Assembly (NCBI GenBank): GCA_031835245.1 | Contig: JAVKOQ010000054.1 | Location: 124,001-188,000, forward strand | Reading direction: 5' to 3' | DNA length: 64,000 nt | From: Balamuthia mandrillaris | Lineage: Eukaryota > Discosea > Longamoebia > Balamuthiidae | Shown here: positions 1 to 13,661 of the stretch, one piece after another | Position numbering within the stretch: the first letter of the stretch is position 1 | Layout: every line of letters begins with the position of its first letter | Notes under the pieces: generated by a model | Database searches by the model: none | What the model was told of the DNA's origin: nothing | Seen by the model: only the letters and a program-made list of their open reading frames with translations | Program-made: the position numbers and the translations under genes

Positions 1-122
1 GAGGGGAGAGAGAGAAGGAACGAAGAACGAAGAAGAGAAGGGAACAAAACGAGAGAAACGCGGAGAAGTAGGAAGGGGTCGAAAGGGCTGCATATTTATG
101 TTGCACGGACAAAGAAATGGCG

Positions 123-128
<6 letters not shown>

Positions 129-166
<38 letters not shown>
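129..166. repeat. (AG)n microsatellite
   Basis: An uninterrupted AG run ends two bases before the stop codon of the minus-strand ATP synthase delta gene, so it lies in that gene's 3' untranslated region. On the sense strand of the gene it reads as CT, like the intron microsatellites elsewhere in the window. Confidence 0.9.
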
Positions 167-167
<1 letters not shown>

Positions 168-169
<2 letters not shown>

Positions 170-695
170 AAACTTTGAGGGCAAAGGCCATGGCCTCGTA
201 GACTTCGAGACCGATGGAGGCAAGGGCTTTTTCATTGTCATCCTTAGCGGTAGCATACTTGTGCTTGTACTCTTCGAGGGCTTGTTTGACGGCTTGGGGG
301 TCCAACTGGTCAAGAGGCACAGCTTCCACAGCGTTGATGTCACAGGTAGTGTCCTTGATGGTGGCAAAACCGCCGCTCACAAAATATTCCGCGTCTCCTC
401 TGTCGCTTCCCACCACTGAGACGGTGCCAGGAACGAGCTCGGTGACCATAGGAATGTGGTAGGGGTGAACTCCCATCTCTCCAGAGGCAGCAGGGAGGGT
501 GACCATTTTCACCTTCTCTCCGTTGATGGGGGTGGAGTGAGGGCAAGCCAGAGTAAGGCTCAGTCTGTCTTCAGTCATGTCGGCATAGCCACGGGCGAAT
601 GCAGGTGGCAAGCGGCCAGCCTTGCTAAAGCTGATCAGTCTGTTCGCCACAACAGGAGTCCTGGCTCCAAGTCCTACAAGTCCGCTCCGCAACAT
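168..695 (-). CDS. ATP5F1D: Mitochondrial ATP synthase F1 subunit delta (bacterial epsilon homologue)
   Basis: This is the small central-stalk subunit that links the F1 rotor to the c-ring in the mitochondrial inner membrane. The product is 175 residues with no intron. The first 38 or so residues are rich in Arg, Ser and Ala and lack acids, as expected of a mitochondrial targeting peptide. A beta-sandwich follows, with the family signature around MVTLPAASGEMGVHPYHIP and YFVSGGFATI, then a C-terminal helical hairpin. I chose the Met at 695 because the targeting peptide starts there; an upstream in-frame extension is low-complexity and uses no ATG. The gene is head to head with ATP synthase beta, 577 bp away. 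What is seen is a complete frame with family motifs; import into mitochondria is inferred. Confidence 0.93.
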
Positions 696-1272
696 CGTCG
701 TTAAGAATCTTGCACTTGGGGGGGGGAGGGGGAAAAAGTAGCGGTGGTCGGCTTTTTTTTTTTTGCTTCCTCCGCTACAATTGCTATTCTTCCGTGGTGC
801 TGCTGCAATACGATAATGTCGTCCACGGCTACGCTGTTCAGGCACGAAGAGATCGTTCCCTTCGTGTCAATAACTGATGCATCACAAAACCATAATGCAA
901 AGGGCAGGCCTCTTGGCCCAATGGGGAGCCTTGTGCTGATGTCACCGCTGCAAATTTTTTTTTTTGCTTGGTTTATAATTTTTCTTAAGTGCAAAGGGGG
1001 GGTAGCGCAGGCCAGCAGCTGCCCTATTATTTTTCTTTTTTTCCGTCTTTAAAGAAGCAGCAGCACAGTGTAAAAAGGGCCAACAACAAGGTGCGGCAAC
1101 TCGTCCTTCCCTTCACTTCTTCCAAACTCCTTCCTCAGTATCCTCCACTTTTTTTGGTTATTCGCCTTATTCCTGTTGTCACTTTTATAAAGGCCTATTC
1201 AGTGTATTTTTAAAGTGAAAAAAAAATCTGTGGTTCACATTCTCACGGAATCCAATCCTATCTCACAGGAAA
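696..1272. promoter_or_regulatory. Shared divergent promoter region of ATP synthase delta and beta
   Basis: This 577 bp stretch separates the start codons of two genes for the same F1 complex. It holds homopolymer T and A runs and one TGATGTCA motif (937-944), the reverse complement of the TGACATCA octamer found in two other promoters here. I see no credible gene in it. Its role as a bidirectional promoter is inferred from layout. Confidence 0.6.
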
Positions 1273-3630
<2,358 letters not shown>

Positions 3631-3774
3631 ACACACCACCTTCTATTTTCCCCCTTGTTTCTTATTTTTTTAGAGTAATTATTATTGCATTCTTGTCAAT
3701 CCCCTCTTTCCCTCCCTCCCCTTCTCTTTCCCTTTGCACCCCATGATGTTTTTTAGAGACCCCTATCTCTCCCC

Positions 3775-3780
3775 AATAAA
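3775..3780 (+). terminator. Polyadenylation signal AATAAA for ATP synthase beta
   Basis: A canonical AATAAA lies 145 bp after the stop codon and 320 bp before the next gene. A GT-rich stretch follows at about 3795-3865, as expected downstream of a cleavage site. Confidence 0.55.
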
Positions 3781-4098
3781 AATTGGCCTCAAGGTTAGGG
3801 TAGCGTAGGGTAGGGCTTGGATGGGCGCGGGGTTATTGCATGTGGTTGTGGTTGTGGTTGTTGCCAATTGAAAATACGCAATTTGCGAAAAAAGAGAAAG
3901 AAAAGAAACAAGTTGGCCGCTGCGCTTGCCCTCCCCCTGCTGCTGCTGCTGAGGCCGAGAGAGACTTTGCGTTTAACTGCTTTTGCGGCGTTACAAAAAC
4001 TAGGCGCCCTCATTCTTCAGTTAGGGACAACAGCAAGGCAAACAGCCCAACAATTGCAACGAAATTTTTAAAACATCAACAACAACAACAACAACAAC

Positions 4099-6151
4099 AT
4101 GGACGAGCTTGACGCCCTTCTGGGGAACTTGGGCAAAGGTTTGTCTACCGCCCCGTTTTTTGTTACCTCTGTGAGGGTCAAACGTGGCAACGTTTTCTTT
4201 TGTGTCGTTTGTTGGTTAAACACTAATTTGCAACCACGACCCTAACCACCCACAACTGTAACCGCCGCGATGAACGAACGTAGACATGGGTGGTTCTGGT
4301 GGCGGTGCTAACGCCTCCACTCAAGTGGACCTGCAATCTCTGGACAGCTTGGTGGCAGGGCTAGACCTTGGCAGCCCACAGCAAGACCGCCTCAAAGACC
4401 GCCTGCAAGAAAAGCGGGTCTCTCGAAGAATGTCACGGCGAGGCGGCATGGAGGTCAGCAAAGGTACTCCCGCTGCTGCGACCAGGTCTCGTCCCACCTC
4501 TGGTTTGGATGATCTTGAAGCCCTTATGAACGAACTTGGAGGAGGATCGAGTACCCCCGCTGCTGCCCCTGCGCCTGCCCCTGCTCCGGTCCCTCAGGCA
4601 ACACGCCCTGCCTCTACTGCCGTTACTGCCAAAACGCTCTCTCCTCCCACCACCGGCAATGGGCTGCCGCCTCGTTCACGACCGGTGTCCGGCCTTGATG
4701 AGCTGGATGCCCTTATGGCGGGTCTGGACTCGTTCCACGCTCCTGCAAGCACCTCTTCTCCTTCGCCACCAACTTCTGGCCCTACTGCCCAAAAACCCAC
4801 CGGTGCTTCCAAGCCTTCTTCTTTCACCAGCAGTGCTGCTCCTGCTGCTGCTGCAAGTGGTCGACCAAGCCAAGCCGCCGGAGATGGACTTATGGATGAC
4901 CTTGACGCTATTATGGCCTCTTTGGGGGGATCGGAGGCTTCTTCGGGGCCAGCTTCCGCTCCCGCCAAGGTAAATCCTGTTCGTTCTCAACAAGCCACAC
5001 CTTCACGCCTTTCTGTGGGCGCAGGGGCACGACCCGCCTCTCAAGACTTTGACCTGGACTCGCTCATTGGCTCGCTTAGCGCAGATACAACCTCCAACAC
5101 GCTTGCCCAACAACGCAAATCAATTTCACCACCTTCCCCCTATTCTCCGTCATTGCAATCGCAACCTCAACCTCAACCTCAACCACAGCACCAAAGCTCC
5201 TATGCCCCTCACTCTCCGACAGCCCAGCCGTACTCACAACATCATCAACCTCAACAGCAACCCTACCAACAACAACAACAACCCTACCAACTACCGTACC
5301 AGCAACCCTACTCACAGCAACCTCCTCACCAACAACGGTATCCCCCCGCTGCTGGCGGTATGGGCTTGGGTCCAGGACCGGCGGGACCCGGATCTGCAGG
5401 ACTAGGTGCAGGAGCGATGTCAGGCGTAGCGGCCAAGGGCATGTGTACTACGTGCAGCAAGCCTATCTATGGACAAATGCTGCAAGCGTTGGGCAAAGTC
5501 TTCCACCCGAATTGCTTTGTGTGCGGCAACTGCGGCAGTTCTCTGGGCACTGGCTCCTTCTACCAAACAGACGGCTTGCCTCAATGCCAGCGTTGCTATC
5601 AGTCATTGTTCTGCGCGCGCTGCGCCCACTGCGATCAACCCATCGAGGGCTCCTGTATCACTGCCATTGGCAAAAAGTGGCACGTGAATTGCTTCAGCTG
5701 CGCGCAATGCCTCAAGCCCTTTGGCACCAGCACTTTCTTCGAGCGAGATAGCAATGCCTTCTGTCAGAGCTGCTTCTATGGCATTTTCTCCAGCCGATGT
5801 GCCTCCTGCGAACGACCTATTTCAAGCGACACCGTCAACGCGTTGGGCCGCCAATGGCACCCCGAATGCTTTGCGTGTACTCACTGCAAAAAGGTGTTTG
5901 GCAGCGAGCCCTACTTTGAACACAATGGCCGCCCTTACTGCAAGCTCCACTACCACACACAACAGGGCACCACCTGCGGTTGTGGTTGCGGTCGTCCCGT
6001 TATGGGACGCGTCGTCCATGCACTTGGTAAGCAATGGCTCCCTGAACACTTTGTGTGTGCTTTCTGCATGAACGGCATCGCTGGTCAGAACTACTCTGAG
6101 AAAGAAGGCAAGCCCTACTGCTCGGTCTGCCACACCAAACTCTACGGCTAG
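4099..6151 (+). CDS. Paxillin: six LD motifs and four LIM domains
   Basis: This is a focal-adhesion scaffold linking integrin-type or other adhesion receptors to actin regulators. It has two exons, 4099-4138 and 4284-6151, with a 145 nt intron, giving 635 residues. The tiny first exon encodes LD motif 1 (MDELDALLGNLG). Further leucine-aspartate motifs lie near residues 30-43, 87-98, 150-163, 217-228 and 269-280; all keep the LDxLLxxL-like pattern. A Pro/Gln/Tyr-rich linker follows. From about residue 400 to the end are four tandem LIM domains with complete Cys/His zinc ligands, the last ending CSVCHTKLYG as in animal paxillin. The leader just before the ATG is a (CAA)n run. Family assignment is firm. 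The focal-adhesion role is known for animals and Dictyostelium and is inferred here. Confidence 0.95.
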
Positions 6152-6385
6152 GCTTCTCCTTTTCCTTCCTCCTGTGTTTTAGTATACGCTTATATGTGGA
6201 TGATAAATGATTGACGAAGGCCACACACCTCCTTTCACCACACGCTCCTGAATGACATGATAATGTGCTTGATTAGAAAGAACTTGTTCACCACGAAAGA
6301 ATACAAAAAAAAAGTTGAAAAGAGAAAAGCGGAAAGGATTGCTATCAAGTAGGTTGCAGTCAATTGGTTGGGTGAGGGAATGGAG

Positions 6386-7687
6386 CTATTTGGCTGGGGT
6401 TTTGAAGCAGGCCAACTTGTGGGTCTTCCAATCACGGCTCTGGCATGTTCTGTCGCAATAGGCAACATTACGGCACGCTCCGCACCACTTGGGCGTTGAC
6501 AGAACCGCTTCGCAGGAACCACAGAGGACATTGCCTGGAGCGGCAGAGGCCGGTCCTCCTTGCACGCGACTTCTCTGTTTCCCTGTCGCAAAGTTGAAAC
6601 TAAATCCTCCTCCTCCAGCCAAAGCACCCCCATAGTTAGCGGGCTCCCCTGTCATTGCTTTGTCGATAGACTTCTGGGTGAGCGACTTGGAGAAGAATGT
6701 TGGGTCAAAGCGGCGAGGGTCGGGCTGACGCAACAACTTGTAGGTACAACTGCCCTGTATCTCGTGCAACGCCTTGTGATACTTGTGGGTGGAGGGTGGA
6801 TACCTCTTTAATTTTTCGATGCGCTTGGCGTGCCGACAGACAGCTACAGGGTCTTCAGGCACACCGCAGTTGGCACCGTCCAGCAATATGGTGGTCCGGC
6901 CCTGCTCATCGGGCATAGGTTGCGGGTGCACCTTCTTGAGCACAAGCTCGTGGTCGAGGTAGTCGCCGAGGTCGTAGACCCAGTAGATCCTATCTCCTTC
7001 TGCCCGCAGCACATCGCTGACGAGTACGTCCTCCGTGTTGACGCAGGCATAACCTCCTCGACGATTGCGCAGGTGCATTGTATCAATGGTGTGAGCGCGG
7101 GTGAAAATGAAGCTCAATTCCTTATTGTCTTCCGGCCGCAGCCTGTCCTTGTAGGCGGAGGTGGGCAGGCGGTAGGCGTAGCTATGATAGCCACGGGCGT
7201 ATTGCATGGCAGGGATGAGCACACGGTCGGCCAGGGCGTGAAGAGGCATGGAGGCTGGCACACGAAGCAGCCGCCATACGAGAGGCCTCAGGTAGCGAAC
7301 GCGTATCTCAATGTCATACGTCTGGTTGGAGCGCTCCTCGGTACGAGTGGACTTGAAGTAGGAGAGCACGTGGTTGACGATGGCTTCGCCAGCTTCCCGG
7401 CGGCTGTTCATAAGGTTCATGTCCCACTGCTCTTGCATTAGCTTGGTCATCTTGCCCACCATGTCCTCCAAGTCTTCATCATCGGAATAGCACAACTCGT
7501 CGTAGTCCCAGTATTCTTCTGAGACCTTCAGGTTCTCCTTGGTCTCCTGTCGAACCTTCTGGCGGCGTGCTCCAGACATGAGGGGCACCACCTGCCCTCC
7601 CTTGAGAGCCTCTGCGGGAAACCACGGCTCGCTTGCCAGCGAGTGAGTTGTGTTATATTCGTAGGTAAAAGAAGCAGGGGAAGCCAT
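6386..7687 (-). CDS. Plasmid pRiA4b ORF-3-like domain protein with C-terminal MYND finger
   Basis: This is an intronless gene of 433 residues. The middle, about residues 120-320, matches the pRiA4b ORF-3 fold: a WRLLRVPASMPLHAL start, a YARGYHSYAYRL block and an acidic YDLGDYLDHELVLKKV block, all typical of that family. Residues about 391-428 form a MYND zinc finger with the CxxC...CxxC...CxxxC...HxxxC ligand set (CGSCEAV through HKLAC). The pRiA4b domain is of unknown biochemical function; MYND fingers bind proline-rich peptides. The gene is convergent with paxillin, 234 bp away. The domain calls are by eye. No enzymatic function is claimed. Confidence 0.85.
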   Translation of the reverse strand: MASPASFTYEYNTTHSLASEPWFPAEALKGGQVVPLMSGARRQKVRQETKENLKVSEEYWDYDELCYSDDEDLEDMVGKMTKLMQEQWDMNLMNSRREAGEAIVNHVLSYFKSTRTEERSNQTYDIEIRVRYLRPLVWRLLRVPASMPLHALADRVLIPAMQYARGYHSYAYRLPTSAYKDRLRPEDNKELSFIFTRAHTIDTMHLRNRRGGYACVNTEDVLVSDVLRAEGDRIYWVYDLGDYLDHELVLKKVHPQPMPDEQGRTTILLDGANCGVPEDPVAVCRHAKRIEKLKRYPPSTHKYHKALHEIQGSCTYKLLRQPDPRRFDPTFFSKSLTQKSIDKAMTGEPANYGGALAGGGGFSFNFATGKQRSRVQGGPASAAPGNVLCGSCEAVLSTPKWCGACRNVAYCDRTCQSRDWKTHKLACFKTPAK

Positions 7688-7763
7688 GATGTCTATCTAT
7701 TTCTCCTTCCGCTGCCACGCTCTCCTGATGCAGCAACAAGAACTAGAACAACAACAACAAGCA

Positions 7764-7797
<34 letters not shown>

Positions 7798-7908
7798 CCA
7801 CTACCACTACTGCTGCTGCTGCTGGCCACAGTGATGCTTGCAACGTGCAAACGTCGTTTTGTAGGTTTGGGGCGAGGTCTGAGGGGTAGTCAGATAAGAA
7901 ATGGCGGG

Positions 7909-7956
<48 letters not shown>

Positions 7957-8335
7957 CTCAACAAGTCTGCCATCATCATTCCTTCTTCTTGCATCCGCTC
8001 CACCCTTTTGCTTTGAGTTTGGCTTATGTGCACAACAGTTGTAGCATTGCTGAGCAAAACACGTTGCAGCAAAAATGACCGACATGCTCCTTGGTTTGCT
8101 CTTCGAGAAAGACTTGCATAGCGGAAAATATTTGTCCCGTCTCTCTCTCGCCTCCCCGGTTACTCTCTTCTCTCTGCCCAAGACCTTCGTCAGTGATCCC
8201 TTTGCAACAAACTGCTGCCATCAAGAAAGAAGTATCTAACTCAAGAAGGCAAGAATATTCGCCATGTGAGCTCTTTGAATATCCAGTTCTGGGCGTCTAC
8301 CAACGCTGGATGGCGAAAATGGGTTGGTCGAACCC
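7688..8335. other. Intergenic stretch with (CTG)n and (CT)n repeats
   Basis: This 648 bp stretch is upstream of the MYND gene and downstream of the RCC1 gene. It holds a CTG/CAG trinucleotide block at about 7765-7822 and a pure CT run at about 7914-7950. I see no gene with support. Confidence 0.7.
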
Positions 8336-10526
8336 CTATGCGAGCTGGTGGGCAATGACGAAGGAATGAGCACCACCGGCCCCCACTGATATGGCTTGTT
8401 GGAGAGAAGAAGCGCTTGGATTTGGGATGGGACAGCAGCGCCCACTTCCAGCACCAGTAGCACCGCCAGCAGCAAATGAAAGGGAGAGTGAATGGGGTTT
8501 CGCTCTATCTTTCGTGTCTCCGGTGCCAAGATTACCATGTTCATTCCATCCCCAACTCCACAGCCTTCCATCCCCTTATTATAAAACAACGACATGTTTA
8601 GACACGGTGATGCAAGAGGAAGAAGATCGCAGGTATAAAGATCAGGCAAGCGAACCTGTAAGCATGATGGCATGCTCGGAGCCACAGGCGAGGTCTGCCA
8701 CCAACCTATCTGTTAGACCTTCAACTTGCAAGAGAGCGGGCCTGTGGCCGTTCTGATGAGTGCCGCCGTCGCTGCCACGGCCAAGCTGTCCCCAGTTGTT
8801 TCTACCCCAGCTGAAAAGCCTGTCTCGTCCCTCTGCAAACAGTAGATTTGAGGCAAGCAAGCGATGCTTCATAAGTATAATAAATATGAAGAGAAGAAAG
8901 CAGAGATGCAAATAACTGCACCCGAGAGAGCAAGGTTGAAGCTCCACCCACAAAAGATTTGGTCAATGCTCTTGTCTTCAAGATCTTCTACCAGCTGAGG
9001 AAGCGGATGTACTGTTGCTGGGCTCTTTGTTGTGGTGCAACTACCGTCACCTCCTGTTCTTCTCTTTGGAACTATGCGTCGTTTCCTGCCACGCTCTTGT
9101 GGTGTTGTAGCTCGACTACGTTCCACACCTTCACCGCTCTGCGTAGGAAGTGTTGGTGGTGTAGCTATATTGCTAGAAGTGGGTGCCATAGTAGTAGCAT
9201 CATGCCGTTCTCGTTGAGCTACACTTGTGCTGCTGCCGCGACCACTATTGCCGTAGGAAGGTATTGCAATGCCCAATTGGCCAAAGGAATTATCTCCCCA
9301 CGTGTAGACATGACTCTTTTCGCATTCATCTCTTGTCAGGCAGAGGGAATGTTTCCACCCGCAACGCACAGCGATAACTCTTTGCGCGCCTCTCACTTTG
9401 GTGGCAGTACCCTTTGTTAATGGCTCAATAGTAGCAAGGGATGGAGTTGGCACTACTGACAAAGTGTGACCCAGTCCTAGTTGCCCATACTTATTCCAAC
9501 CCCATGCATACAATTCTCCACTTTCTATTGATTAAGAGGAACGTGCATCTGGTTACATTAGAAAAAGAACAAGCACAGGAAAACTAAGGAGAGAAAGCCC
9601 AAAGGACAAGAAACAGAAAGAATACATGCCAGTAATGAGGGCAGAATGGCGTACACCACAGGAGATGTGGCGTACGGGCGGGCCTCCCCAAGGCAGCGCT
9701 TGTGGCCTAGTGAAAACCATAGGCTTTCTTGCTGTACTGAGGAGAGCAGATTCCGAGCTTGAAGGGGGTGCCTCTTTCTGTGGTGCTTCTACTCCCTCGT
9801 CCCCATTCGCTTCCAACTGTTGTTGGGATGGCGCCACTGCAGCGTCGGGAATACCAAGCTGGCCGTATTGAGAGGAACCCCAGCACCACACCACTCCTTC
9901 CTCTGCTCTTAGTGATGAGAACAAGAACGCTGGAACAAGAGAAGAGAACGAGAGAAGAAGAACGAGAACAAGAAGAACAGCAGAGAAGCGAACCATCAAG
10001 GGCGAGGGAGTGGTTCCAGCCTCCTTGCAACTGCACAATTGGTCTATGGCGGGCAGTGGTGCCATCGGAGGAAAAGGGAGGAAACAGGACAAGTTGAGGG
10101 GAGGTACGGTTGCTCGTGTCGCCCAAGCCCAACTGGCCCTCCTCAGAGCAGCCCCACGCCCATACCTGTTGGTCTTTTCCTCGTCAGCTTGTTTGAAAGG
10201 CTTGAGGCAAAGCAAGCAAACAAGGTCAGTGAAGTACCAGTGGTGAGGCCAAGGCTATGCGAAGTACCGGCCACCACCAACTTCCAACCAGCTGCCCGTT
10301 CTTGCTCTTCCTCTTCGTTGATGGGATGGGGCAGCTCCGCATTCACCGGGTCCAGAAGAGGGACCAGTTGAGGGAGGCTGTGGTCCTCCGCGTCGCCGAG
10401 GCCTAGCTGCCCATGGAAACCCGACCCCCAGCTCCACAACCGCAGTCTTTGCGGGAGCGCCGCTCCTCCCGCTGCCGCCGCCAGCACTCTTTCTTTGCTC
10501 TGCTGCCTGCTGCTGCCCTCCTCCAT
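8336..10526 (-). CDS. RCC1-repeat seven-bladed beta-propeller protein
   Basis: It has six exons on the minus strand: 10526-10238, 10173-9994, 9905-9626, 9520-8922, 8832-8656 and 8574-8336. All phases close, giving 587 residues. Seven blades are visible by their W-G cores: LRLWSWG, VWAWG, VVWCWG, ELYAWG, HVYTWG, RLFSWG and RLWSWG. Each is followed by a GQLG- or GNLG-type turn and a G-H-S/A-type closing strand. This is the full seven-blade set of the RCC1 fold. One blade carries a long Ser/Thr/Arg-rich insertion with a basic GRKRRIVPKRR stretch that could be a nuclear localisation signal. RCC1 family members act as Ran exchange factors or as generic protein-interaction propellers. I see no extra domain to decide between them, so the role is open. 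Confidence 0.9.
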
Positions 10527-11043
10527 GCCTCTCGTCCTTCTCGTGGGAGGTGAAATACCTTGGCCTGGGGAATTTATGTCGACGGCCCTTCCAATTAAAC
10601 AATTCCAAGAAAAACTTTGGCTGACATCAAATGAAAATAATTCAAAAACTTTTTGAATAAAAAAAAGGAATAAGACCAAAAACAAAAAGAGTAGCGCACC
10701 CAACAACAATAGGGGAAGGGCAGGGCAGGGCAGGGCAGGGCAGCAGCAAGCAAGACAAAAGAAGCACGAGTAGAGCTTACTTACAACAAAGTGACACAAC
10801 AACACCAACACCTAGGTCTTGCGTCGTTTTTTTCGTCGTGGCTACTCCAAATCTCAGCGTGAAGTTTCCCCCGTTTGCGGCAGCACCCCTGCAAGCGGAA
10901 AGAAAACAAGGCAGCTCGCCCAAGTTCCGCTCTCGTTGGTTCGTTTCACAACCAAAAAAACTCCTCCGCCTTCCACTCTCACTTCCCTTCGTTTCTTATA
11001 ATTGTTCTTTCTCCCCCCGGAGATCAAAACAACACTCACTTTT

Positions 11044-11093
<50 letters not shown>

Positions 11094-11212
11094 CTCCATA
11101 CCACATGAGCAGCAACGTAGCCAGCAAAAGCAGTAGAAGCAGTTCCTACTGGCGTTCCCGGTTAAAGTAAAAGTGCTTCTGGACGAATGGTGGACACTAC
11201 TTCTGCCACACA
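10527..11212. promoter_or_regulatory. Divergent intergenic region between RCC1 protein and HLTF
   Basis: This 686 bp stretch lies between two start codons. It contains a GTCGAC site at 10578 (52 bp upstream of the RCC1 start), a short CAGGG repeat at about 10716-10742 and a CT run of about 45 nt at 11047-11092 in the leader of the plus-strand gene. I see no coding sequence. Confidence 0.6.
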
Positions 11213-13623
11213 ATGTCCGACAACAACAACAACAACAATACAACAAAACCACGGAACGAAACTTCTTCCTCTCAACAAGAACAACATCAACAGCAGAAGC
11301 CGGTTTACTACTTTCGGCCGGCGCAGCAGCTACCATTCATCCGCCCATTAGCTGCTAGCCCACTCTTGCAAGTGACAGCACTCGCTGCTCAACGACGACA
11401 ACAACAACACAGAAACAGTTCCGGAGGAGAAAGTGAAGGGGGTGGAGGAGAAGGAGACGGTAGCAGCGGTGCGCCCAAGCAAACGCCACCCACCATCTCC
11501 GTTAGTATTCCTGTTTCTTCTTCTTCTTCTTCTTCTTCTTCTTCTTCTGCACATAAAAAGCGAAAACGAGAGAATGAATCGCAGCAACAACAACAACAAG
11601 ACAACAACACAGGAGAGGCAAAGGAGCAGAAAGCTGCCCGCCGTCGTCTTCGCCAGCACCCTCTCAGCTGGCTCAAGCCACCAGCTGCCAGCAGTGGTGC
11701 TGCTATAGAGATGATAGATCTAACAGGCAACAGCCTCAATAATGACGGCTGTATTGTGTCTCTTTCAGCGCCGCCTTCCTCCCCTACATTTGCTCCTCCT
11801 ACAACAGAACCACAAACTACAGGGGAGCATGCTACTGCTCCTCTTCCTACTTCTGCTGACACCCAACCTATTCCCTCTTCATCGCCCCCTTCAGCTCCCT
11901 CATCTTCCTCTGACCCTTTATCTTCCTCCCCCTCTCTTCCCTCCTCATTATCGTCCTCCTCTTCCATCATCACCAACACTTCTCCTTCCACAGCTACTTC
12001 CGCACAAATGGCCGGAGATTTCTTACCTTCTTTTGCGTCATCATTTGCATCCTCTAGCGGGTCGTACTCTCACCCTACCAATTCCTTCTCTCACCAACCA
12101 ACAATGAGCTACCGTCCTTCACCGTCAGCAATACTAGAAAACGCGATGGAGAGACTGCAAACGCTGCGCTTTCCTCCTCTGTTACCATCACTGTCAAGTC
12201 CCCAACTTTCTCATCAATCTCCTTATCATCCTTATCATCATTATCAATCCCCTCCCCTGTCATCCTCTGCCTCTACAACCAGCGCCGCCCCTTATAATCT
12301 TATTAACAGCTGTGGTAGCAGCAACGATAATGCTATTGATCTAACGAGCGAAGAGGTGGACGTCGTTACCCTTGACAGTGAAGCCGAAGATGAGGACGTC
12401 CTGATGGAAGTACCCTATGGGCAGATTAGAGCAACGGTGCGTATCCGTGCCGTTTTATCCTTGTTTACACATCACAGTTTAGATAACTAGAGTTGTTGAC
12501 AGATTCTCGGGATGGAGCACTTCCAAGCAACTGTCCGCCCGTACGAAAACCTTAGTTTGGTGCCACGTAACAATCCTGAGTTTGTTCTCCCCCTTTGTTT
12601 CGCTTTGCTTTTTTTTTGTCTGAAGCTGAACGTTGTTTCTGTTACTTGTACAACACAGCACCATTCAAGTCAATAACGAAAAAGGAGAAGTAGTTGGCTT
12701 TCTAGACACACTCGTAACAGAGTGCTTCCATTCGCTCCTTCAAAGGGGAACCATACGCATCAATGCATTTATCATGGAGGGCAACGCCATCCACAACCGG
12801 CATAAGGTCCCTTTTCTTTGTTATTGACCGCTCTACCATCTGATGGTGTACCAATCGTTCAGTAACTCAATTTAGATGCCAGTGCTTTTACAATTGTGGG
12901 GAAGAAGTAAGTATGAACAGAACATAGTAGAACGTATACGCAGACACGGGTACTTTTTGTTCAAATACATGCCGGTGAACCCCCATGACAAAATTAAATT
13001 CGACAGAGAACAGTTGTTGACAACTTCGGGCGAAGGTTCACTCTCTATCCCTTCCCTTTCACCCGCTTGAGGTCCTTACCTTCTTAAAATAGGAGGATCC
13101 TACAATGTTGGTGGTGGTGCCTTTGATCTTGAAAGCGAAATCGAGAAGTTGTTCGATTCAATTCGACAGACTGCTGAGAATTTGCCAGAACAAGAGCCAC
13201 CTCCCTGTAATATTATGCACCCTTATCCCGTTTCACTCTTCCTTCCATCAGTTATCTCTTATCCCGTCCTAATGAAATTCTACTCTATTCTTGAATACAG
13301 CGATTACTACTCCATTATTTCCCCATCAAAAGCAAGCGTTGCATTGGATGATGGAGAAAGAGCACTTACGCTCCAGCTTTAGTGATGAGCATAAGGTAAT
13401 CTATTAGCTCTTTTTTTCAGCTACTCTTTCTTTGGGTTTCACGTTCCCGAACAATTCCATCTCTCCTCCAACCTTCAATAAAGGCGCTATGTTGGACTGA
13501 GCAAAGTGAGAATGGCGAGGTGCGCTATGTCAATACTGCCACTACTGAAATTAGGCAAGAGTTGCCAAGACTGGCTCGAGGCGGTATTTTGGCTGATGAG
13601 GTGGGTCACTGCAGTTATTTTCT

Positions 13624-13661
<38 letters not shown>

